Assembly (NCBI GenBank): GCA_905221605.1
Contig: CAJNDS010000001.1
Coordinates: 366,025-430,024, forward strand
Origin: Symbiodinium natans
Taxonomy: Eukaryota; Sar; Dinophyceae; Suessiales; Symbiodiniaceae
Direction: 5' to 3'
Length of the DNA: 64,000 nucleotides
Every line of letters begins with the position of its first letter. The stretch's first letter is position 1. A program made the position numbers and the translations under genes. Below, piece by piece: positions 43,182 through 54,059 of the stretch. The notes under the pieces are model-generated. The model had not been told where the DNA came from. It saw nothing but the letters and a program-made list of their open reading frames with translations, and did no database searches.

Positions 43182-43555
43182 TGTTGGGAGACCCGGGCGT
43201 CAAGCTTCTACGATCTTTGAGCCACTTTCACACTTCGCCAGAGAGTGCGGCTGGCTTCGTAAAGTGTAGGGTTGGTGCATGCAGAAACCTAAACCCTAAA
43301 CCCTAAACCCTAAACCCTAAACCTTCTCGGCCTTTGGTGGAAAACTTGACTTGTGTTCATGGGGTTACAGGTGGACCTGTAGAAGGGAGCCTATGAAAAT
43401 CCCAAACTTCTCAACTTCTGATCCCAACCCTAAGCTTGATGTTATTGATCTTTCAGGGGCTATAAGGGCTATTTGGGGGGGCTCCTCAGGTATACAGTTT
43501 TAAGGTAGGTACATGGCCCCTTAATACTGGCCCTGAAGTAGGGAACCCACTTACC

Positions 43556-43622
43556 CTAAACCCTAAACCCTAAACCCTAAACCCTAAACCCTAAACCCTA
43601 AACCCTAAACCCTAAACCCTGA
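43556..43622. repeat. Interstitial CCCTAAA array upstream of the dehydrogenase
   Basis: Nine perfect units between the dehydrogenase start and the next gene. Confidence 0.9.
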
Positions 43623-44960
43623 TATACGCCATCAAGCCTAAGGGCCCATACCTCAGAACCCTGTTAAAGAAGGGCAAGGGGACATATTCAGGGGGCCATG
43701 CAACTTCCTTCAGGCCCCGCCCAGCACTTCTTAGGTTTAAGGTTTAAGGTTTAGGGTTTAGGGTTTAGGGTTTAGGGTTTAGGGTTTAGGGCTTGCAGTG
43801 TCGAAGCTAGCGTGTGCGGCGTGGCAAACAGTGCTTGGAGAGGGTTCAGGGGTTTAGGAAGTTTAGGGTTTAGGGTTTAGGGCTAAGGTTTAGGACTTAC
43901 GTAGGGTTAGGAGTTAGGAAACTGAGGCAGGCATTACTCCTAGTTCGGCTGAATCCACAATCCTGAAAGCAAGGCTCTGAATCCTATAATGCAGCACCCA
44001 AAGCCCCGAAGTGTAAACCATGCACCCATCCCTGCAGAGAATCAAAGTTGCATATTCATACGGAACTGTAAATACAGTCACCATAACCTAATGAAATATG
44101 AAGACCCGACCCTGCCTTATATGATGTTCGGTACCTTGCGGAATGCCTACACCCACGCCCGAACCGGTTCACTTGGTAGAGTTGTGACCGAATCAACTTT
44201 CAAACCTCCAAGCAGGCAACTTTAAACCCCAGAGCGTAAGCCAGCTACCTTGGGACGTTCCCCCTTATACGAACAGTCCTTAATAGGATTATAATAGGGG
44301 GGTACTATAATCCCCATTGAGGTCCCAACCCCAACCCAAACATCAAGCCTTAACCTAACTTAACCCTGAATTCAAAATGCGCCACGGCACCACGATTCCC
44401 AGCAAGGCCACGTAGAGCGCGAACCTGATGGGTCGGAGACCCTAAACCCCTTAAACCCTAAACCCAAACCCCAGAACCCGAAAGTGCAGGGTTTAGGATT
44501 TAGGGTTTGGTGTTTGGCGCTTGTGGCCCGAGAAGCGTGCCCTCGGACCCTCAACCGTAAACCCTATATAAACCCACTAGCCTCGAGCACCCCGAAATCT
44601 GTGCAAGTGCTAGTCACTGTTAGTCAGAGAACTTGGAGGAATTAAACCTCAAACACGCTGTAGCCGCTGTAGCCCTGCCGTGTATCCTTGCAACTCCCAG
44701 GCCCAACAAGGTTTCAAAAATAAGGGTGCTCTATCTGGGGAGTACGCATATTGAGGATGATATTTGAGGGTCTGTATAAATGGGTCCCCTTGCGGGAGAT
44801 GCTCTGTTTAGTGTGAGGGTGAGATCCCAACTCGGCAGTTAATGATTTCTCGCAGGCGCTTGGTCCGCCGCGGCAGGTGCTAGCGCAGGCCCTATGGACC
44901 TGGCACAAACGCCCTGCGCTGCGTACGGGCTGCTGAGATGATCCCTCAGGACAAAACAGC
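43623..44960. other. Spacer with a family B fragment and a weak exon candidate
   Basis: TTTAGGG cluster at 43735-43795. A truncated family B element lies at 44250-44324 (CTTGGGACGTTCCCCCTTAT). At about 44370-44430 the - strand reads RFALYVALLGIVVPWRIL, a possible membrane helix, without secured borders. 44858-44960 belongs to the duplicated segment described under the Met-Lys-Ala genes. Confidence 0.4.
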
Positions 44961-45785
44961 TCACTTCATCGCCTTCATTGCCTGAGAGGGGGGAGGGTTG
45001 CAGACGGCTTTGCTACCTATAGATTCGAGGACTGGGCAAATGTATCGTGTTGTCTCCTAAACCCTAAACCCTAAACCCTAAACCCTAAACCCTAAACCCT
45101 AAACCCTAAACCCTAAACCCTAAACCCAAAACCGTGCAATTGGCTCAAACAGGATCCAATCAGCAGCTGCTTGGAATTAACGCGTGCCTTCATCGCTTTC
45201 ATCGCCTTCATGGCCTGGCATCACCAACCATTGCAGACTCTGATCAACACTGCTCTGCCCACTTGAATGAAAGAACCTAGATCAATGCAGGCACCATTCG
45301 AGCCTTCATGGCTTTCATTGCCTTCATCGCCTTCATTGAATCATTGCCTCGCAGAACAAGGCCAGCCAGGGAATGCGCACGTGTCACTGCATGCGCATAA
45401 ACAATCGCACTGCAGCCAGTGGTGCTGCCAGGCCTTCATCGACTTCATGCTCTTCATAGCAGGCGCCTCATCGTCGTCCGCCTTCTTCTTCATCGCCTTC
45501 ATGGACTTCATAGCCTGCCGGTGCACAACCTCAAGAAGCTTCACCGAGTTCGCATGCCATCATATTCCCACGTACTTGCCGTCGTGAAGCTGCAGGTTTG
45601 CGATCCGATCGTGCAGGTGTGCATCACGCCTTCATGGCTTTCATGGCCTTCATCGACTTCATGGCAGCCTTCATGGCCTGCAATCGAGCAGTCTCCTTTC
45701 CGAAAAAAAGAATCAGCGGATCAAAGCCCTCAAGCACGCACTGCCGACCTGCCTTCATGGCCTTCATTGCCTTCATGGGAGCCAT
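44961..45785 (-). CDS. Met-Lys-Ala repeat protein, copy 1
   Basis: Six exons on the - strand: 45785-45753 (MAPMKAMKAMK), 45677-45630 (AMKAAMKSMKAMKAMK), 45514-45434 (contains KKKADDDEAPAMKSM), 45330-45304, 45214-45188 and 44981-44961 (AMKAMK, stop TGA). All introns are phase 0, start with GC and end with AG; every exon after the first starts with Ala-Met-Lys and every exon before the last ends with Met-Lys. The product is about 78 residues, highly basic, with a short acidic DDDE patch; a nucleic-acid or chromatin role is conceivable but unproven. In exon 4 the acceptor used by copy 2 would give a stop, so I placed it at TGAAG. Paralogue at 62401-63334. Confidence 0.72.
45056..45128. repeat. 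CCCTAAA array in intron 5 of copy 1
   Basis: About ten units, absent from the same intron of copy 2. Confidence 0.92.
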
Positions 45786-47651
45786 GCTGATGTCGGCGGG
45801 CAAGCACACACCAAGAGACGGCGAAAAGACGGGAAGTAGCTTGAGCCAACGCCGACGAGGTGCAGCTGCAGCCCCAGAGCAAGTTAAAATCCCAAGCCCA
45901 TGCCCCCGAAACATCCGGAAGTCCCGAAGCGAAAGAACCCAAGAACGCCCTAAGCTACCCCTACCCCCTCTCCCCCCCGCTCAACCCCAAACCCTGAAAA
46001 AGAAACACCAAAAAACCCCGAACCCTCAACCTTACACCCTCCACAAACTCCTTTCCAAACTGCCGGGCCTCATTGGTGGCATCAAGGCACCAAATCCCTG
46101 GGCACCGTTTCAAGTTCGAGGGCGTTGGGGTTTAGGGTTTAGGGTTTTGGATTTGAAAGTGTAGGGTTTAAGGTTTGGGGTTTGGGGTTCAGGGTTGCGA
46201 CATTGACCCGGTAAACGTGGTATGCACCAAAAACATGGTTTCATGACTCAGGCCGACCGGAACTTTGCATTGCCTGCGTAACAATCTTCGGGCAACCCCA
46301 TGCGAAACATACATTTCAGCCCCAAACTTCCGAAACCCACCCGGAGCTGGGGTCCCCGCCGACCAAACTAGGCAACACAGCCGCACCTCAAACAAACCGA
46401 TCGGAAGCAACTGGCTCGGGGCTTATATTGAGTCTAGGTCTAGGTTTTAGTTGGCGCATTCTTTTGGGGAGCCTAATGTAGAGAGCTACCCACAAGCAAT
46501 GTACAGAATGGAGACCAACCAGCAGGGAGGCCAGCAGGGAGGCTTTAAGGTTTCGGCTTCAGGGTTAGGGGCTTAGGGGAGTTTGGGATTCGCCCTGCCA
46601 AGTTGAGTTGGTTGTAGCGTTCAGGGTTTAGGGTTCAGGGCTTCACGGTGAAAGATTCTGTCAAGCAATTCAATGGGTCAAAAGAGCCTCTCGTTCCTGA
46701 CTATGACCATTAAGACCGAAACCTGCCAGTCCCTGCCACCCTAAACCTTAAACCCCTAAGCCCATAAACCCCAAACCCCCAGGCCCTAAGTTGCTGACTT
46801 TAGGGAGCTGCCCATATCGCGCACCCCAAACACCCAAACGGGCCCTGAAACATGGGGCGGGCGGGAGAGTGTGAGGGATCCAGCTTAGGTCCTAAAGCTT
46901 CATCTGCGAACCCTAAAGCTCAGCGCCTTTGGAAACCCTGAACCCCACGGCGTGTGGCCGAGAGGCACTATTTCGTGCGCAAGGCCGGACCTAGAGTCAT
47001 CCATTTTAAGGGTTTAGGGTTCCCACGGTTCAGGGTCTAGGGCCTAGAGTTTTTAGGATTTGGGATTTAGGGCTATATACTTACAACCCCCCAACCAAAA
47101 CTCCTACGCTGAACCCCTCGCAGGTCCAACCCCAATGTAGGGTTTTGGGGTGAGGGCTCAGGGTTTAAGGCACCCATGCAGCTCACCTGGAGGGGCAAGT
47201 CGCTGCGCGAGAAGTTCGCGAAGTATCCTGCGCTCGTGCTATGTCCCTCTATACCCTAAACCTACTCAAACCTACAACCCTAAACCCTGAACCCGAAACC
47301 TTAAACACGCTAAACCGCAAACGGGACCAGGAACTCGCATCTGGCGTTGGGGATTTCGTCTTGGGCTAAGCTGAACAACGACCATCTTGGGATGAAAGGT
47401 TGAATATGGACTAAAGTTCGGGGCCATGTCGCTGTTGCGGTCGGGTAATACTATTGCTAAAATATACTATAGTACCTGACAGGGCGGGACACTCACCTTC
47501 GAAGGAAAAGCTTCTGCTGTTACCTATACAGATTTCAGACTTCTTTCCATGCGTTTCAGACTTCTTTCCATGCGAAGCAGTCAGCTTCCAGGAATGGTGG
47601 CATGCCGAACGACAAAAGGAGCTTGCATGATATGGGCCCATCAGAGCCAAA
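45786..47651. other. Spacer with degenerate telomere-type words and weak exon candidates
   Basis: At about 46040-46100 the - strand reads LDATNEARQFGKEFVEG before GTGTAAGG; at about 47172-47228 it reads RRILRELLAQRLAPP before GTGAGC. Either may be an exon of an unresolved gene. Telomere-like units here are scattered and mutated. No complete gene is visible. Confidence 0.35.
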
Positions 47652-48863
47652 TTATTTTGTTTGCTGTGAGACTGCGATGCGGGCCCCTTCCAGAACAACA
47701 GGTCGCCACTCTTCTCCCAAGACTGGTTGCTGTTGTGGCATAAATTTGAACTCGCAGGAGCCAGCGTATCCGCGCAGCCCTCTACAAGCTTGAGAGATGT
47801 GAACAACCTTGATGCCTGTGTGCCGAGCTGCAGCTGAAATTGAATCAAATGCCTGCCAGGATTCATGGGACCCAATCTCTTTCGCCAGCACAGCCTTTCC
47901 GTTCCTACTCTTGGGGGCCTGCCCGTCCGTTCGCATCAGAGCATAGGCATGCTTCATGTTCTCAGATGGTGTGGCATACTCCAAGTTGTGAACATGATTG
48001 TTTCCACGATCGCCGTCTATGTGATTGACGTATAAACCTGCGTCCCCTGGCTGTCCAAGAAATGTAGCAGCCACTAAGCGGTGTACCAGAAAGAGGCAGC
48101 CTGCCTTTCTGACACGGAAATATCCTTGCCTATCTTCGGTGCCCTGAGTTACTGTTGTGTTCTGTCGCCACGTTTGAGACCAGATTCTTCCGTGGCTGCT
48201 GACTGTTAGATTTGGGACTGCATCGGGCCTGCCAGGGTAGCGAGCAACCTTCCAAAGTTCACCTTCTTCTTGAGAGGTGGTCGGTGCATTTGCAGGTCTG
48301 AATTCGTAGCACACACCATTGGCAGAAGAAGTGGGCTGTGCGCCTCGGAAACACCGACCGACAGTGTCGCGACCAAACCCCAAAAGCCTTTCAGTCTCCG
48401 CCTGAGATGAGCACAAGCTCCAAGACTCTTGCCCAGTGGGGCGCCATAAGACTGCTTTCCCAAGGCGGTCTCCGGCACGTCTCCGACTTCGGTTGGTTTG
48501 GAAGGAATGGAGCTGGTTCTCGGCAGGACTTACATATTCCAGGTTGGTCACAGCATTGTTGGCAGCGTCGCCGTCCACATGGTTGACTTGCCATCTACTC
48601 GGATCTGGTGAAGGGCCCAAAAAAGCTGCAGCCACCAGCCGATGGACGTAGTACTGCCGGCGATTTATCGTCACTCGGCGGTACCCAGCATCCGTCGCAT
48701 GACCAGAACTGACCACACCAGTTGAAGACCTGACACGACCAAATGAGCTAACTTGCCACTCACACGAGCCCCATCGTGCTTGCACAGAAATCGTTCCGAG
48801 ACGGATCTCCCTCCAAATCTTTTGGTGAAGGCGTAGTCTGGCGACTGAAGTTAAGCTGTGCAT
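47652..48863 (-). CDS. Tandem NUMOD4-HNH-NUMOD1-like protein, intron-free
   Basis: A single uninterrupted frame of 403 residues from the ATG at 48863 (MHSLTSVARLRLHQ). Two similar modules follow each other. Module 1: NUMOD4-like WREIRLGTISVQARWGSCEW, then HNH core HRLVAAAFLG (His74) and VNHVDGDAANN (Asn94-His95), ending NLEYVSPAEN. Module 2: WKVARYPG, HRLVAATFLG (His261), VNHIDGDRGNN (Asn280-His281), NLEYATPSEN. Each is followed by a NUMOD1-like helix-turn-helix region (AVLWRPTGQESW...; AVLAKEIGSHESW...). The family is known from homing endonucleases and phages; HNH residues look intact, so nuclease activity is possible. Unlike all neighbours it has no intron, inverted-repeat element or telomere-type array, which suggests recent arrival or retroposition. 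The substrate is unknown. Confidence 0.85.
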   Translation of the reverse strand: MHSLTSVARLRLHQKIWREIRLGTISVQARWGSCEWQVSSFGRVRSSTGVVSSGHATDAGYRRVTINRRQYYVHRLVAAAFLGPSPDPSRWQVNHVDGDAANNAVTNLEYVSPAENQLHSFQTNRSRRRAGDRLGKAVLWRPTGQESWSLCSSQAETERLLGFGRDTVGRCFRGAQPTSSANGVCYEFRPANAPTTSQEEGELWKVARYPGRPDAVPNLTVSSHGRIWSQTWRQNTTVTQGTEDRQGYFRVRKAGCLFLVHRLVAATFLGQPGDAGLYVNHIDGDRGNNHVHNLEYATPSENMKHAYALMRTDGQAPKSRNGKAVLAKEIGSHESWQAFDSISAAARHTGIKVVHISQACRGLRGYAGSCEFKFMPQQQPVLGEEWRPVVLEGARIAVSQQTK

Positions 48864-49900
48864 TGTTCGCAAGCGCCGGCGCGCCCGAGTCAATCTTGTG
48901 GCATGGCTTCTACTTCCTGTCGCTTCCTACTTTCTGTAGACACCCAAATGATTCAGGAGGTGGCCGCCTGGAATGCTGCCGGCTGTGAAGCCGGGGTGCT
49001 GCAAAGGTCGGGACAGGATGGATGCTGCCTTGTTGTTCAATATGCGCACGGAAATCCAAGCTCCGTGCAGTAGACAAGCCTGTAATTCAGAATCCTGAAA
49101 ACGAACCTCCCCCGAAATCCTAATGCATTAAACCGGAACCTTAAAGCCTAAACTCCAAAACCCTCAATACACTACACGCCCAACGCCCACGCGAAACCTA
49201 CTTAAACCCCCATGTACCCCTTAAGATACCACAGATACCCCCATTCAAGTACACTCAGGGTCTGATTCTGGGGTACCTGGGGCCCAGGGTAAACCCTAAA
49301 CCCTAGACAACCCAACCCTAAACCTAGACAACCCTAAAAGCCCCAAACCGTGAAGGGCTGAAGGCTTCAAGGCCACAGGCTTGTAGCGTTTCAGGTTGAG
49401 GGCTCGAGCTTGAGATCTTCGAAGTTCAGGGCTTTAGGGCATAGGGTTTTGGGGAAGGTGCAGGGTTTTGGGGAAGTGCAGGGTTTTAGACCCTAAACCC
49501 TAAAGCAAATGAATTCTTTAAGCCCTCAACACACGCTGCAGATCTGCATCGAGTAACCAGCAGCCATTGGTTCAAGGTTCAGGGCTTAGGGACGGGTCGA
49601 TGGTAGTCCCGCAAAATGCCTTAAAAGTCTGATATGTGCAACGATACACAAGAGCCCACGAGCTGATTTGAAACAAGCGCCCTAAACCCTGAAACTCTGA
49701 TACGCCCTAAGGACTCAGAAGCCCAAAACACAAGAGCCCTAGCCCTAAAACCTCACAGCCCTGGACACAACAACCCCAAAATGCTGCAATCCTTGAAGCC
49801 CTCATAGAGATAACCACGAGAGTTCTGATCCTGAACCCTCAAAGCGCTTGTTCGCAAGAGCCCCACACCCTGAAACGCTCAATCCCTAGGAGCCCGGACA
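48864..49900. other. Spacer of highly mutated telomere-like words
   Basis: No supported gene. From 49080 the sequence is rich in decayed CCCTAAA words (CCCTGAAAC, CCCTAAGGA, CCCTCAAAG). Confidence 0.5.
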
Positions 49901-49901
49901 G

Positions 49902-50112
49902 GCGCACACACACACACACACAGACACACAGACACACAGACACACAGACAGACACACACACACACACACACACACACCCACACGCACACGCACACGCACA
50001 CGCACGTACACGTACACGTACACGTACACGTACACGTACACGTGCACAAAGAGACACACAGAGAGACACAGACACAGACAGAGACACACACACACACACA
50101 CCCACACACAGA
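49902..50112. repeat. CA-rich microsatellite with GTACAC block
   Basis: CACACA, CAGACA and CACGCA runs around a pure CGTACA block (50005-50045). Cys/Val-rich open frames on the - strand here are artefacts. Confidence 0.95.
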
Positions 50113-50219
50113 GCAACCCTAAGACTCTAATCCCGAAAACCCCAACACCCCTTGACCCGAAATCCTAACCTCCAAGAGCCTAAAAGCCCTTCACACCTCT
50201 GCCGCAAATATCCTGAACC

Positions 50220-51035
50220 CTCAAACCTAAACCCAGCGCCTGCGTGGAGGAGGAACCAGGCCACCGCGATCGCGCCGGTGCCCAAGATCAGAGGCAGGAT
50301 CTCCAGAGGCAAAGTTCAGAGGGGATTCTCAAGGATTGAGGGTCTCGGGGTTAAGGGGGTCTTAGTGGTGGTTCGGGATTAGGGTATAGGGTTGAGGGGT
50401 TGACAGGCTTCGGGGTATAGGGTGTTGGGGTCTACAGGGTCTGAGATTGGCACGTAGAGATCTTGTTGGGGCTTAGTCGAAATACAGCAGTGTATCTATA
50501 TATATATATATATGTAGAGAGAGAGAGAGAGTCAAAAGAAATAGATACACCGTTTGTACGTATACTTATACTAAAGGACAGCTGTCGGTGGGCAGTTCCT
50601 GTACATAGGCTCTTGCTCATCTCAAACAGTTCTGAACCTAAAAGCTGACATTCTAATACCCCTACGTCCTAAACCCTCGGGTCTAAAATCCCTTGCCCTA
50701 AACCCAAAACCCTAAACATCTCAAACCCTGACGCCCCCCTACCCTTGCACCCTAGACATCCCAGACACCCTAAATCCCAACACTTTTAGGGTAGCTACAA
50801 TGTCCATGGTCCCTTCAGATAGGCCTTTAGTTGGGGAACCCGTATGCCCCTTATATACCCTATAGAACCCAAGGGCTCATTCATACTTCAGAACCCTTTT
50901 GAAGAAGGTAAGGGGAGCCACTGTAAGGGACCAGGTAACTCACCAGGCTCCCGGGCCAGTGCTATGGCACTGAGCGCCCAAAGCACCCAGGCCACGTTCC
51001 GCCCTGCGACGAGCACGGCCTGCGAGCGCTCCCAT
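50220..51035 (-). CDS. Candidate exons with membrane helices
   Basis: About 50939-51030 reads on the - strand SQAVLVAGRNVAWVLWALSA and ends before GTGAGTTACC. About 50232-50300 reads EILPLILGTGAIAVAWFLLH and ends before a GC donor (GCGCTGGG). Both are hydrophobic enough to span a membrane. They may form one small membrane protein; the second resembles short membrane subunits such as those of respiratory complex I, but this is only an impression. Confidence 0.35.
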
Positions 51036-51218
51036 CGTAAGGAACCCCAATGGAGCCGGGTTTGGTTTAGAATGACGAATCCCTGATCCCTGAACTCTCG
51101 AAAACTCCCACATGCCCAGCAGACAGCGGTGGATCTCTCTTAAGGCTAAGAGTTTTGGGGTTTAGGATTTTGAGATTCAGTAGGGAGTAACTTAACTTCA
51201 AAAGTTCCTGAACCGCAG

Positions 51219-51312
51219 CCCCCCCCTTATACTAGCAGTCCGTAATAAGGATTATAATAGGGGGTGCTATAATCCCGATTAAGGACTGTTAGTAGAAGGG
51301 GGAACACCCCAA
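51219..51312. repeat. Inverted-repeat element, family B
   Basis: CCCCCCCTTATACTAGCAGT to GTAGAAGGGGGAACACCCCAA. Confidence 0.75.
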
Positions 51313-52390
51313 CCCCAAACCCCTAAAAAGGGAGGGTTCAGGGATTGAGGGTGGTCTTGCCGAGTGTCTGACAGGGACCTGCTTGGCAGCTCAATAATCG
51401 TGCTTCTAGCTGGGGAGTGTAACTTTGGAAATACTTCGCCAGTGCCATCTTTGGGCTAGACCCTTTAAAAGTCGCAAACCCCAATAGTTCTAAGTAGGGC
51501 TACTTTTCCACGAGATTCCTCTACTAATACTATAAAAAAGGTACCTTCCGAGTTGGGTACGGTGTTCTCTGGTTGCTTCGCGTCTCGTTGCCGGTGTGGG
51601 TGTTTAGGGAGGTGGAGGGGTCGAGTCAGGGTTTAGTTGGGGTTTTGGGGGTGTCTGCTGCAGGCGAGCTTAGGTGAACTGAACAGGTCCTCGTCATCAA
51701 TCGCAACTGCTCACTCCGCCCGCCTTCGGTGCTGGGAGGGCTGCAACCAAAACTCCTGATCCCAGATGTTGCACAGGCTTGAGGACACAGGGCGCTAAAG
51801 TGACAGAAACCCAAGCCTAACAAAGAACCGGCCTACTCTCTCTATTGTGCACCAAAAAAGCGTTCCGTAAATGGAACTCAAAAACTCTACAATCCGATGC
51901 CGCAAGCCCTGGGCCCTGGGTTTAGCCTTAGAAGGCTTCTCTGCGGAGCCGAAATCGACAGCCAGAACCACAACTTGTTGGTTATATCAGGGTCTATCGG
52001 CCTCAGAGAGGGCCTCAACCGCGGACTCAGTGACACCTAGACCCTAAACCCTAAACCGAGAGATCTAGACAGCCGAAGCCTCAGTACCGGATGAATGCCT
52101 CAGACAAGCTCCAGTCCGTCGAGTGGGCTCTCACATTTTCTAGGGGTTGGGCTCAAGGAGGTTCAGAGAAGCCCCAAAAGGTCTCTGCAGCGAAAACCTA
52201 CGTAGGATTGAAAATCATAAAACCTCAAGGTAAATAGAATCCTAACAAACAACTAAAGCTCTATGAACCTCCTAGCAACTATAGCTGTCCTACGTATAGC
52301 ACGACCTCTTCCCAAGTATGGGTCCCAACCCTAGCACCTAAACCATAGACAAACCCTAAACCCTAAACCCTAAACCCCCAAACCCTGCCT
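51313..52390. other. Spacer, no supported gene
   Basis: A - strand open frame at 51626-51823 has no splice support. Sparse CCCTAAA words at 52041 and 52354. Confidence 0.4.
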
Positions 52391-53520
52391 CCCCGACGCG
52401 CAGAGGAGCTCCCAGAGGTCTTGGCAGCCAACCTCGCACTTCGGAAAGTCGAAGTTGTTGGGAGTAAAAAGGGTCTAGGGTTTAGGGTTTGGGGGTTTAG
52501 CGTTTCGGGTTTAGGGCTTGGGGTACTCGTAGTGTAGGTTTTTCGGCTTCATGCTTACGTGCTTACGGTTCAGGGTCGTGCACTTGCTGGCTTTGAAGGT
52601 CTCAACAAGGTTTATAGCACGCAAGGAGGCTGCCTACTCAGTACCTCTCAGGTTTCCTTGAGGACCCTATAGAAACGAGACCAAGAAGCCGCCAACTTTG
52701 GTGTGAGTGCTGTACGGGCCCAACGTGGGCACGACTGAGGGTTGGGTAGGGCAGGTCTTGCCCTAAACAAGGTTTCGGGCTCAGGGCTGGGGGGGGGTTT
52801 TGGGACCCTGAAACCTAACCCCTATGCCCCTGCTCAAGAAGTAGACTCATGTGGGTTCCTTCCTATGAAGTCCACATGTCAACAATCCACTGAAGTTGCA
52901 AGCTCTAACCCGCAGGACAGCACGCGAACATTGTCGTATCGCATCGATATCAACTACAAGTCTACAAGGCATCGTTCATCAGCAGCAGCTTTTAAGATGC
53001 CAAGGCTTCGGAAAGCTCATCAGAGGGTTCTGCAAGGGTCTAGCGGGTTGATAACCCTAAACCCTATACGCTCAACACTCTTGATACACATCCGGCTTTA
53101 GAGTTTCGGGCTTCTCTGCCTCTGTCTCATCTGCTCCGCCCGGTCGGCAGGCTTCCCACCCGCGCGCGGCTTCATCGCTCCAATCTTCGGTATATTTGAG
53201 CCCTGAAACCCAGACTCACACCCCAACCCCGAACCGCCATGCGACCTTCCTGGGTCTAGGGTTTAGGACCTCAATTTATGCAACCATCAAAGGGGTTGTG
53301 TGGCAAAGAAGATCGTGCCCTTCCTCATGGCAACTTAACTTAGGCCTCTGAGCAACCCATGCTGAAGCGTAATAATGCTTGTGGTGGCCTCACAGGTATG
53401 CAGGTGTAGCTAGGTGTGAAGTAGGCCATGCCTTTCCCATAGTCAGTGGAGTGGTTGCCGCTTAGCCACCTCAGAGCTTGATCCAAGAACCGGCCTCCGT
53501 TGCCTTCCACAACTTCCCAA
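52391..53520 (-). CDS. Candidate exons, unidentified gene
   Basis: - strand stretches: about 53462-53512 (EVVEGNGGRFLDQAL, before a GA donor), about 53125-53188 (KIGAMKPRAGGKPADRAEQM) and about 52391-52458 (NNFDFPKCEVGCQDLWELL). They may be the 3' exons of the ASH-repeat gene to the right or belong to a separate gene. The first two are hydrophilic and the third compact, with two Cys. Confidence 0.33.
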
Positions 53521-53555
53521 ACCCTGAACTTTTGGGGTTTTAGGGTTTACGGTTT

Positions 53556-53670
53556 AGGGTATTTCCCTTAAAAAGGGGCACCCCTTGTATACCCCAAATA
53601 GAAAAGAATCCCCTTAAAGCGACCCCCAAAGAAGGGTACCCCTATTCTCGGAAATTCACATGTAGGCTTC
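53556..53670. repeat. Family C element
   Basis: Core ACCCCAAATAGAAAAGAATC and right end TATTCTCGGAAATTC; the left end is diverged. Confidence 0.65.
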
Positions 53671-54059
53671 TAAGGCATCTACAGGCAGATGTGGGCACCT
53701 AGCCTACTTTGCTAATTACAGTTAGAGTGCTCGCTGTGCAATTCCTCACACGCTCCGATGGTAACCCCCCCAGCCCGATGCGGCGCAAATTCAGGTGCTG
53801 CAGCCCCCTTAAGGGGTGTGGTTCCAAGTTAGCTTCTGTCGATCTTTGTTATAAGGAATCCGACAGCAAACCTTCACGAAAGGACCCGAATGTAGAACAC
53901 AAGCGAAGGTGCATCGGCAACAAAGAACAGACCCCCATCAAAAGCCTGAAGCCTAAGCCATAAAACATAAAACTCATAAGCCCCGAACCCTAGACCCGAA
54001 TCAAGCCTAAACTTAAAAAAAACAAACTCGCAACCTTAAACTCGTATCGTAATTACCGA

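Noticed and set aside
45133-45155. Spliced-leader relic (CCGTGCAATTGGCTCAAAC)
   Set aside because: It resembles the dinoflagellate leader only loosely, lacks the full TTTTGGCTCAAG, and is in the opposite orientation to the gene it lies in.
45267-46164. + strand open frames of 106-188 residues
   Set aside because: Antisense of the Met-Lys-Ala exons (ATGAAG read backwards gives Phe-Met/Leu-His strings); the - strand model explains the region with consistent introns.
49839-50116. Cys/Val-rich open frames
   Set aside because: Frame readings of a CA/CG microsatellite.
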